Assembly: GCF_010692555.1 (NCBI RefSeq)
Contig: NZ_JAAHHG010000066.1
Coordinates: 1 to 32,788, forward strand
Origin: Okeania sp. SIO3B5
Lineage (GTDB): Bacteria > Cyanobacteriota > Cyanobacteriia > Cyanobacteriales > Microcoleaceae
Direction: 5' to 3'
DNA: 32,788 nucleotides
A model generated the notes under the pieces. The model saw only the letters and a program-made list of their open reading frames with translations. It searched no databases and was not told the origin of the DNA. This document shows, in pieces, positions 23,144 through 29,231 of the stretch. The translations under genes and the position numbers were made by a program. Each line of letters starts with the position of its first letter. Positions within the stretch are counted from its first letter, which is position 1.

Positions 23144-23614
23144 TTTAGGGCTTGCTGATTAAATATCAAAGCATTTACAGATCAAGGTTTTAACCTTTTT
23201 AAGTATCAAAAAGTAAAAGTGCGAGGTTTTAGGTGGTAATAGTTCAAAAATTTAGGATTTTGGTCATAGAGTTAGGCAGAAAAATCAAGGGACGATTATT
23301 CCTACTATCTTCTCTATAATTAGGGCTTGCGCTCATAAATCTCAAATCATTTGCAGATAAAGGTTTGAGTAATTTTGATGGTCAGAAATACCTTGGTTTT
23401 CAGCTCTTCATGCTCAAAAAGTTGGTATTTTGGGCAAGAGTTGGGTAAAAAAATTCTCCCCTACTCCCCTACTCCCCTTTTCCCCTCCTGGGAGGGGGAG
23501 GGGCGAGGGGTGGGTTCCCTACTCCTTAAAAAAGACTTTTTCAGCAAACCCTAATTATTTCTCCTGACTCCTGACTCCTCCCTTTATCAAAAGACTTATT
23601 GAACAAACCCTATT
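23144..23614. repeat. Family-1 dispersed element, copy E1 (interrupted)
   Basis: The left end is TTTAGGGCTTGCTGATTAAA. The core includes ATCAAAGCATTTACAGATCAAG, CAGAAAAATCAAGG and ACTATCTTCTCTATAATT. After copy E2, the sequence resumes with CTCCTGACTCCTGACTCC cargo and ends AGACTTATTGAACAAACCCTATTTA. The stop codon of the SRPBCC gene (TAG at 23610-23612, minus strand) lies inside this end. Copy E2 is nested within it. Confidence 0.7.
23319..23557. repeat. Family-1 dispersed element, copy E2, nested in E1
   Basis: The left end is AATTAGGGCTTGCGCTCATAAA and the right end is TTTTTCAGCAAACCCTAATTA. It interrupts E1 directly after TCTATAATT, the position where other copies switch from core to variable cargo. 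Its own cargo is CCCCTACT units followed by a CCCTCCTGGGAGGGGG palindrome (about 23484-23515) that also occurs around 3620 and, in related form, 32625. Confidence 0.7.
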
Positions 23615-24062
23615 TATAGTATTGCTCTTCTGCTACTCTCTTCAAACGTCGCAGTTGAGCTTCCATATCTGCTTTTGTCCATGAGGCAGCAAACTGATTA
23701 AAACCGAATTTAATCACAGGATTAGGTATCTCAAATTCAAAACGATTTAATAAACAAGTACCTTCAACTTCTGGTTGACATTCCCAGCGATCGCGACCTT
23801 GAAAAAAGCCCTTAAATTCCCAGACAATTAAACCAGGTTCTCGTTCTGCCACAACACTATCTAGAGAGGGATGTAGAAAGGGAATATTTATGATAAATCT
23901 ACTACGACTTCCCACAAAAGTATCCCATTTTCCCACAGGTTCACAACGTAACATTGGATTTAACCACTTGTGCATGAGAATGTTATTAGTAATACAATCC
24001 TCCACAATAGTGGCACTGGCACGAATTAAAATAGATTGCTCAAAAACTTGACTAAATGACAT
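23610..24062 (-). CDS. SRPBCC/START-like domain protein
   Basis: A 150-residue protein with the helix-grip fold (polyketide cyclase/START-like, hydrophobic ligand pocket). Visible blocks are VFEQSILIRASATIVEDCI, MHKWLNPMLRCEPVG, RSRFIINIPFLHPSLDSVV, IVWEFKGFFQGRDRWECQP and LNRFEFEIPNPVIKFGFN. The start is set at ATG 24062 (MSFSQVFEQS) because GAAGG lies 5 bp upstream; a further ATG eight codons upstream is less likely. The TAG stop lies in the end of repeat E1, so the tail EEQYYK may be trimmed or native. It is divergent from the channel gene at 24143, with 80 bp between. Ligand and role are unknown. Confidence 0.88.
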   Translation of the reverse strand: MSFSQVFEQSILIRASATIVEDCITNNILMHKWLNPMLRCEPVGKWDTFVGSRSRFIINIPFLHPSLDSVVAEREPGLIVWEFKGFFQGRDRWECQPEVEGTCLLNRFEFEIPNPVIKFGFNQFAASWTKADMEAQLRRLKRVAEEQYYK

Positions 24063-24142
24063 AGTTACCTTCAAGCTATAAGGCATATATTGGTAATCTC
24101 ATTAGGTTGCTAATTTAAAGGTCACATTAACCCAAGAAAACC

Positions 24143-25816
24143 ATGAATGGCACTTGGCAAATTATTACACAATCAATCAATGAGCCAATTCAGGCTAATT
24201 TAATGTTAGCCTCAAATATTTTGGCACAAACTGAAGCAAATCCCTTAAGTCAATTGTCCCAAAATATGACTCAAATCAGAATTTGGGACACAATTGGAGC
24301 AATTGCAATTCTAGCAATTGGCTGGATAGTGGCTTCGATTATTTCCGGCATAGTTGGAAAAATATTCAAAAAGACAAATATCGATAACAAAATTGCTGGT
24401 TGGGTAACAGGTAGTCCGGAACAAGCTCAGAACCTACCCGTGGAGAAATGGATCTCCTCTTTAATTTTCTGGATCATCATGATCTTTGTTCTGATAGCTT
24501 TCTTCGATAAGCTCAACCTCACGGCAGTTTCTGAACCTCTCAATGCCTTCCTGACCGAAATAACTAGCTTCTTACCTAATATAGCGGCTGCCCTAATTTG
24601 GCTAGGTATTGCCTGGTTAGTGGCAACTATAGCTAAATTAGCAGTTAGCAGAGGACTGAAGACATTTGGTTTAGATGACCGTCTCAACCAGCAAGTTAGT
24701 GATGGACAAACAGAAAATCAAGTCGAAATTAGCGATACTATTGCTAATGCTATCTATTGGTTGATTTTCTTGCTATTCTTGCCTGTAATCCTGGAAGCTT
24801 TGCAACTACAGATTGCTCTACAACCTGTTCAGAACATGGTTGACCAAATCTTGCAATCTCTTCCCAGAATTCTCAAGGCTGTTATTCTAGCTGGAGTAGG
24901 TTGGTTACTTGCTACTGTGGTTAAGAAAGTTGTTACTAATCTTCTGGCTGCTACAGGTGTAGACCAAATGGGTAGTAGGTTTGGTATGAGTCAAACCACT
25001 GGCAGTCAAAATCTTTCTTCAATTATTGGCACAGTTGTTTATGTATTGATTTTGATTCCTGTAGCGATTATAGCTCTGGATGCTCTGGATATTGACGCAA
25101 TTACTACTCCAGCAGTGGCGATGCTCAATGATATTCTGACGTTTATCCCGAAAATCTTTTTTGCTGCGGTGATTTTGGTAGTTGCTTATTTTGTTGGTAG
25201 ATTTGTTAGTGATTTAATTACTAATCTTCTAACTAGCATTGGTTTCAATAACTTGTTCAATTGGCTTGGTTTAAGTTCAACCCCGCCATCTACACCACCA
25301 TCTACATCATCAGATTCTGACCCAAATGCTACTGTAATTCAAGGTGAAGTTGGTACTTCTGGAACTACTGCGCGGACTCCTTCAGAAATTGCTGGTATCG
25401 TAGCTTTTGTAGGCATTATCCTTTTTGCCACAGTTTCAGCTACCCAAATTATGGAGTTGGAAGCTCTGACCTCAATTGTCAGTGTTGTAATTTATATTGC
25501 AGGTCAGGTTCTTTATGGTTTAGTCGTATTGGCTATAGGTCTGTATTTGGCTAACCTTGCTTATAATTTAATCAGCAGTTCTGGTAATGCTCAAGCTCGA
25601 CTTTTGGGCCAGTTAGCTAGAATTGGGATTATTGTATTAGTCTCAGCTATGGCTCTGCAACAAATGGGAATTGCTCCTAGCATTGTGAATTTAGCTTTCG
25701 GACTTTTTATGGGAGCAATGGCAGTAGCTATTGCTTTGGCCTTTGGTTTAGGAGGAAGAGATATTGCTTCTTCTAAGATTCAAGAATGGTTAGAGCAGTT
25801 CAAAAATAAGAATTAA
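24143..25816 (+). CDS. Mechanosensitive-channel-related membrane protein with repeated TM_helix units (CmpX-like)
   Basis: A 557-residue integral membrane protein made of five similar units of about 90 residues, each with two hydrophobic helices and a motif like LP.I..A.I...GW.VA..........L....G.D. Examples are FLPNIAAALIWLGIAWLVAT, LPRILKAVILAGVGWLLATV and FIPKIFFAAVILVVAYFVG. The last unit ends FGLGGRDIASSKIQEWL, which resembles the pore-lining end of MscS TM3. The cytoplasmic beta domain of true MscS channels is missing, as in CmpX/TM_helix-only proteins. A Pro/Ser/Thr-rich linker with TPPSTPPSTSSDSD lies at about residues 375-400. The ATG at 24143 follows AAACC without a strong ribosome-binding site. 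A role in membrane-stress response is inferred. Confidence 0.85.
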   Translation: MNGTWQIITQSINEPIQANLMLASNILAQTEANPLSQLSQNMTQIRIWDTIGAIAILAIGWIVASIISGIVGKIFKKTNIDNKIAGWVTGSPEQAQNLPVEKWISSLIFWIIMIFVLIAFFDKLNLTAVSEPLNAFLTEITSFLPNIAAALIWLGIAWLVATIAKLAVSRGLKTFGLDDRLNQQVSDGQTENQVEISDTIANAIYWLIFLLFLPVILEALQLQIALQPVQNMVDQILQSLPRILKAVILAGVGWLLATVVKKVVTNLLAATGVDQMGSRFGMSQTTGSQNLSSIIGTVVYVLILIPVAIIALDALDIDAITTPAVAMLNDILTFIPKIFFAAVILVVAYFVGRFVSDLITNLLTSIGFNNLFNWLGLSSTPPSTPPSTSSDSDPNATVIQGEVGTSGTTARTPSEIAGIVAFVGIILFATVSATQIMELEALTSIVSVVIYIAGQVLYGLVVLAIGLYLANLAYNLISSSGNAQARLLGQLARIGIIVLVSAMALQQMGIAPSIVNLAFGLFMGAMAVAIALAFGLGGRDIASSKIQEWLEQFKNKN

Positions 25817-25850
25817 TATTCATTAAGAGTTCTAGCAAAGTTCTTGATTT

Positions 25851-25891
25851 GGGAGAATGGGAAATTCAAAAATTCTATAACCCGTTCTCCC
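25851..25891. terminator. Hairpin after the CmpX-like gene (copy of the 27421 hairpin)
   Basis: GGGAGAATGGG pairs with CCCGTTCTCCC with one mismatch. It is nearly identical, loop included, to 27421-27457. It is part of a duplicated segment that continues into a DUF3865 relic. Confidence 0.6.
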
Positions 25892-25924
25892 TATGTTTAA
25901 AGTTGAACTATATCTACAAAGTCA

Positions 25925-26062
25925 CAAAAACATTCAAGAATTTATCTCAAAAATTCACAGATAACTGATAAACTTGTAGAATTTGTTCCGCAGACTCTCT
26001 ACTATCTACTGCTTTCCCATCTATAAGCATTACGCATTCTTATGGCAAAAGAATTTATCTCC
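25925..26062 (-). pseudogene. 3' relic of a DUF3865 gene
   Basis: The segment matches the last 50 or so codons of the intact gene at 27497-28213: CTATAAGCATTACGCATTC against CTATAGCATTACGCATTC, ACAGATAACTGATAA against ACAGACAACTGATAA, and the adjoining hairpin. Read on the minus strand it gives RMRNA at the start but then stops and shifts. The rest of the gene is absent. It marks a duplicated locus. Confidence 0.7.
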
Positions 26063-26418
26063 CAGGCACCACATAGATTTCAGGAGGAGTAGTTGTTTGG
26101 TAAGTTGGACGAGCATTTAGAACTCTTTCTCCACTATAAATTGCTTCTTGAAGATATGTCCGCTTTATTGCTTCGTGACATTGAGGATATAAATAAATAG
26201 ATCTAGCATATTTCAAAGCATCTGCTAATTCGGTCATTTGATTATAAGATAGACCATGTCGTGAACTCCAAGGGTCCATAATAATCTTACTTTGTATGTT
26301 AGAAATACGTTGTTTTGCTGAATAAATAACTGATTTACAAGTTTGCGCAATAAGCAGTGTTGCAGCCCAATATAATGGTTCCGAGTCCTAAGAAAGATGT
26401 TGCTAATAAATTTTTCAT
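26055..26418 (-). pseudogene. Small exported protein with a frameshift
   Basis: From ATG 26418 the minus strand encodes a signal peptide with a possible lipobox (MKNLLATSFLGLGTIILGC, then NTAYCANL) and stops at TAA near 26335. One frame over, an open reading continues through the same place: CKSVIYSAKQRISNIQSK, DPWSSRHGLSYNQMTELADA, LKYARSIYLYPQCHEAIK, YLQEAIYSGERVLNA, to a stop at 26055. A single-base change near 26340 would join them into a secreted protein of about 120 residues. The part from ATG 26279 (74 residues) could be translated alone but would lack the signal. The final codons overlap the DUF3865 relic, so the 3' end may be chimeric. I do not recognise the family. A frameshift in the read is also possible. 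Confidence 0.55.
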
Positions 26419-26747
26419 AGTCAAAATTACTCTAGGACTAAAAGGATTTTTACTTAGAATTATTCGATTACATTATCAGCAAAAGTTATTCATTTAGTAA
26501 TTAGAGAAAATACGGTGAAATTTATGAAAATCTTATCCATATTTTGTAATAAACTGCAAAAAAAAAAGTAATTTCAATAAATAATTATTATTATTTTCAT
26601 TTGTGAAAAATATTTATTTTTATAGATAGGTTTAATCCTTGAAACAGTAATCATACTAAATCCAGTTTAGCTAGACCACAAACAAGTCAGACAATCTATA
26701 ACTATATATATATCAAGCTTTTCTTAAATAAGATATGTGGCCTATAG
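26419..26747. other. AT-rich spacer, no gene seen
   Basis: This is very AT-rich, with runs such as ATTATTATTATTTTC and TATATATATATC. It lies between the small exported protein (leftward) and the MSTE gene (rightward), so it should contain both promoters. I see no repeat family in it and no ORF worth listing. Confidence 0.4.
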
Positions 26748-26844
26748 TAATCGGATTTCGCATGATATAATAATATCGAGGTGTCTTTCAGTTCACTTAC
26801 TCACAAGTTATTTCTTAGTCTATTACTAAAACGATCTAGTTTTT
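26748..26844 (+). promoter_or_regulatory. Upstream module shared with 28858-28952, copy 1
   Basis: TAATCGGATTTCGCATGATATA resembles TAGTCGGATTTCATATGATATA of copy 2. About 55 diverged bases follow, then TATTACTAAAACGATCTAG continuing into TTTTTATGAGTACAGAAG, identical in both copies (37 bases). AAAAC (26828-26832) and GTTTT (26839-26843) form a hairpin that ends one base before the start codon. There is no Shine-Dalgarno sequence. Joint control of the two genes is inferred. Confidence 0.6.
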
Positions 26845-27420
26845 ATGAGTACAGAAGTTCGTACAACAGAAGCAGCATTTTTACTCAATATATCTACAGG
26901 TAGGCTGCGGATACTACTCCAACAAAACAGAGTTTTAGGAGCCTACAAAGTCAAAAGATTGTGGATGATTCCTCTTAATAGTAGAGGAGTGCCAGAAATT
27001 ACACCTGGTCGTCGAGGTCCTGAAGGAACTTGGAATAAGGCTGAACGTACAGGCAATACCTTTATCCATGTTCTACGAAAAACTATTGACTATAACCGAG
27101 ATAATAAAACTTCTCATCCCGCAATTGCTGTAAAAGTGGGAGATAAAAAAAATTATTGCCACGCCCTAAAAATTAACGGACCTTGCCAAATAATTTATCA
27201 GCCTCATCAACCGAACAATAGTCAAGCAGGCGGAGCTCGTCTGTGGATTGAGGTTGAGCCACAACATATAGTAGAACGAATTTATTTTTCAAGAGGAGAT
27301 TATGGTCCGCCTCCAGAAGTTACTGAGCAAAGGCAAAAGTTTAAAAGAAAGAGGAAAGAAAAAGCTCAAAAATCTTCTCAGAATAAGTGTTCGAGAAAAT
27401 CAAAGAAAAAATCTTATTGA
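26845..27420 (+). CDS. Excisionase-like HTH protein with basic tail
   Basis: A 191-residue protein. Residues 5-45 (EVRTTEAAFLLNISTGRLRI, LLQQNRVLGAYKVKRLWMIP) look like the winged helix-turn-helix of excisionase/MerR-type DNA-binding domains: a TxxxAAxLLxxSxxxxRxLxxxGxxxxxxxxxxW pattern. The middle (about 75-150) is a domain I do not recognise, with FIHVLRKTIDYNRDNKTSHP, AIAVKVGDKKNYCHAL and RLWIEVEPQHIVERIYF. The last 25 residues are almost all Lys, Arg, Ser and Gln (FKRKRKEKAQKSSQNKCSRK), suited to nucleic-acid binding. The start MSTEV and the upstream hairpin are shared with the small ORF at 28953. It ends against a bidirectional terminator and converges on the DUF3865 gene. No integrase or phage genes are nearby. 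Confidence 0.7.
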   Translation: MSTEVRTTEAAFLLNISTGRLRILLQQNRVLGAYKVKRLWMIPLNSRGVPEITPGRRGPEGTWNKAERTGNTFIHVLRKTIDYNRDNKTSHPAIAVKVGDKKNYCHALKINGPCQIIYQPHQPNNSQAGGARLWIEVEPQHIVERIYFSRGDYGPPPEVTEQRQKFKRKRKEKAQKSSQNKCSRKSKKKSY

Positions 27421-27457
27421 GAGAATGGGAAATTCAAAAATTCTATAACCCATTCTC
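27421..27457. terminator. Bidirectional hairpin between the MSTE gene and DUF3865
   Basis: GAGAATGGG (27421-27429) pairs perfectly with CCCATTCTC (27449-27457). It starts directly after the stop codon of the HTH gene and lies 40 bp past the end of the converging DUF3865 gene. Near-identical sequence, including the loop, is found at 25851-25891. Confidence 0.65.
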
Positions 27458-27496
27458 CCTAGACCCAAACTTAAACTATTGAGTAGGTAAGCAAGA

Positions 27497-28213
27497 TTAA
27501 GCAGAAATAGTCACAAAAATATTTAATAAATCATCCCAGAATTTCACAGACAACTGATAACCTTGTAAAATTTGATTAGCAAACTCTTCACTATCTCCTA
27601 CTTCACCATCTATAGCATTACGCATTCTTACGGCATGGGAATGATCTATCTCTCCAGTATGAATACCCCAAAACTCTAAGTTTAATTTAGGTAATACATC
27701 TTCTAAGTCTTTGCGACCTTGAATTTGTGCCCAAATTTCTTCTAATATGGGGCCACAAATACATTCAGTACCCATACCTGCCATACCAATAGCAACGTAA
27801 GCTGGATGGGTTTTTAAGTCATTCTCATAATTTTCAATTAGAGCATCAACTTGTGGATTAATTGTATTGGTGAGCATGGTTCCACCAAAAGCTTCATTCA
27901 AGCCAAACAAGAATTTTTTGAGTAAATTATAGTGAGAATTATTGGGGTTTCCATCACCTGTTTCTTCAAAATAAATCTCATCTAAAAGAAATTTTAATTT
28001 ACCTGGTTTAATGACATTACAAACATAGTTTAAGCTTTGAGCATGGATTTTAGTTACATAAGAATATTGTTCTAAAACTTTAATTAATTCAGGCAGAGAA
28101 ATATTTCGTAAACTTTGGAGTCTAGGGTCAAATGCGGGATTGCCAGAGAACTTGTTGCTTTCAAGAGCTTGCCAAAAACTTTGTTTGATAGAGGGGAAAG
28201 TCATTAAAACCAT
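27497..28213 (-). CDS. DUF3865 / CADD-like haem-oxygenase-fold diiron protein
   Basis: A 238-residue helical protein of the iron-containing redox enzyme (haem-oxygenase-like diiron) superfamily. A full set of candidate iron ligands is present: Glu84 and His94 in EETGDGNPNNSHY, Glu150 in GMGTECICG, and His185, Asp190 and His193 in IHTGEIDHSHA. This E-H-E-H-D-H set is the one used by CADD, UndA and related oxygenases. A structural-genomics structure of a Nostoc DUF3865 protein has been described as CADD-like. The reaction here is unknown. Candidates are oxidative cleavage or N-oxygenation chemistry, or self-sacrificial chemistry as in CADD. The start could be ATG 28213 or ATG 28204. A partial copy of the 3' end lies at 25925-26062. 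Confidence 0.85.
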   Translation of the reverse strand: MVLMTFPSIKQSFWQALESNKFSGNPAFDPRLQSLRNISLPELIKVLEQYSYVTKIHAQSLNYVCNVIKPGKLKFLLDEIYFEETGDGNPNNSHYNLLKKFLFGLNEAFGGTMLTNTINPQVDALIENYENDLKTHPAYVAIGMAGMGTECICGPILEEIWAQIQGRKDLEDVLPKLNLEFWGIHTGEIDHSHAVRMRNAIDGEVGDSEEFANQILQGYQLSVKFWDDLLNIFVTISA

Positions 28214-28339
28214 TATGTATTGCTCCTTGTGTTTAAGTTTTTTGAATTGATTGATTCATCTTGATCACTATAATAATTTCTCAAACTAAAAATTTACCGA
28301 TAGTAAGTTGGGATATTGATAATATTTAGCTGAGAAAAT
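28214..28339. other. Upstream region of DUF3865, no gene
   Basis: This is AT-rich sequence between the DUF3865 start and family-1 copy F. It presumably holds the DUF3865 promoter on the minus strand. No repeat or motif stands out. Confidence 0.3.
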
Positions 28340-28610
28340 AATTAGGGTTTGCTGAATAAATACAAAAGTCTTGACTGATATTGGTTGTAGCGTTTTTTGA
28401 TCTAAAAAAGTTTCAGCTTTTCGGTGGAAAGAGCTGCATAAATCTAGTATTTTAGGAAGATTATGGCAGAACAATCTTGGGACAATTTTTCCGACTATCT
28501 CCTCTATAATTCCCATTCCTCGTGAATTCAGAATTCTGTTTGCGGAGCATTCCGTAGGAAATTCTGACTCCTACCTCTACTAAAAGACTTTCCATACGCA
28601 AACCCTAATT
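28340..28610. repeat. Family-1 dispersed element, copy F (best complete copy)
   Basis: This is 271 bp. The left end AATTAGGGTTTGCTGAATAA contains stop codons in all three inward frames (TAG, TGA, TAA). The right end is ACGCAAACCCTAATT. The core includes TTGATCTAAAAAAGTTTCAG, CTAGTATTTTAGGAAG and CGACTATCTCCTCTATAATT, and the cargo between 28511 and 28580 is unique sequence with GACTCCTACC-like ends. Confidence 0.78.
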
Positions 28611-28703
28611 ATTCGGTAATTCTAAATTCGCGCATTCTAAATTCTAAATTCTTGAACCTTGGTTAGTCAGTATAAATTAAATAATCAAGGCAGCGATTGC
28701 CTT

Positions 28704-28862
28704 TTAATTTTGGATAGTAGTAACCACAAATTGAGCACTTGAATAGCTTGTATCTTCCTTATTCGTATTATTCTGAAACAACTTCAGCACTTCGGGAGAA
28801 ATCAATTCTACTGTATCTCCAACATAGAAATTGACAGAAATCTCACCTAGATAGTCGGATTT
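28704..28862 (-). CDS. Small hypothetical protein
   Basis: From ATG 28862 this encodes 52 residues (MKSDYLGEISVNFYVGDTVE, LISPEVLKLFQ, then a polar tail); an upstream ATG at 28910 would give 68. The sequence has a plausible beta-strand beginning and no low complexity. I do not recognise it. It faces away from the small MSTE ORF, and its start region is the conserved TCGGATTTCATATGATATA block, so part of the resemblance to 26748 could be regulatory rather than coding. No ribosome-binding site is clear. Existence as a gene is uncertain. Confidence 0.4.
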   Translation of the reverse strand, partial: KSDYLGEISVNFYVGDTVELISPEVLKLFQNNTNKEDTSYSSAQFVVTTIQN

Positions 28863-28952
28863 CATATGATATAGTGGTATTGACCTTTTTTTCAGGTTGC
28901 GTCCTAACAAACTATATATATATTTTTTTATTACTAAAACGATCTAGTTTTT
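28858..28952 (+). promoter_or_regulatory. Upstream module shared with 26748-26844, copy 2
   Basis: It carries the same outer block (TAGTCGGATTTCATATGATATA) and the same 37-base block across the start codon as copy 1, with the same AAAAC/GTTTT hairpin (28936-28940 and 28947-28951). The bases between have diverged, which makes the two conserved blocks stand out as possibly functional. Confidence 0.6.
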
Positions 28953-29114
28953 ATGAGTACAGAAGCAAGTTATCCTAAAGTTGCAAAACCGTATATTAAT
29001 TTAACAGCATCTGATAAAGATCTATTTCTATTTGGTGTTTTTATTCACGACTTTAATATCTTTTTGAGAAGATTCCTTGTACAGAAACTCACAATAAATT
29101 GGAATAACAAATAG
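28953..29114 (+). CDS. Small ORF starting MSTEA, sharing the leader of the HTH gene
   Basis: ATG 28953 to TAG 29112-29114 encodes 53 residues: MSTEASYPKVAKPYINL, then TASDKDLFLFGVFIHDFNIF and LRRFLVQKLTINWNNK. The first four residues and 37 bases around the start are identical to those of the gene at 26845, but the rest is unrelated. It may be a short protein in its own right or the surviving front end of a longer gene. No continuation in another frame was recognised downstream to 29231. Function is unknown. Confidence 0.45.
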   Translation: MSTEASYPKVAKPYINLTASDKDLFLFGVFIHDFNIFLRRFLVQKLTINWNNK

Positions 29115-29231
29115 AATCATAGTTCCTGTTAATCAATCATCTACTATGAATTTACTGAAAATTACTAATCTTCTGAATTGATAAGTTATCTTACTACCAG
29201 TGAATAAGATTTTTTGATTAATTCATCTCTA

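Noticed and set aside
26845-27420. HTH gene considered as a phage excisionase with an adjoining integrase or attachment site
   Set aside because: No integrase, tRNA or direct att-like repeat is nearby; only the excisionase-like DNA-binding fold is supported.
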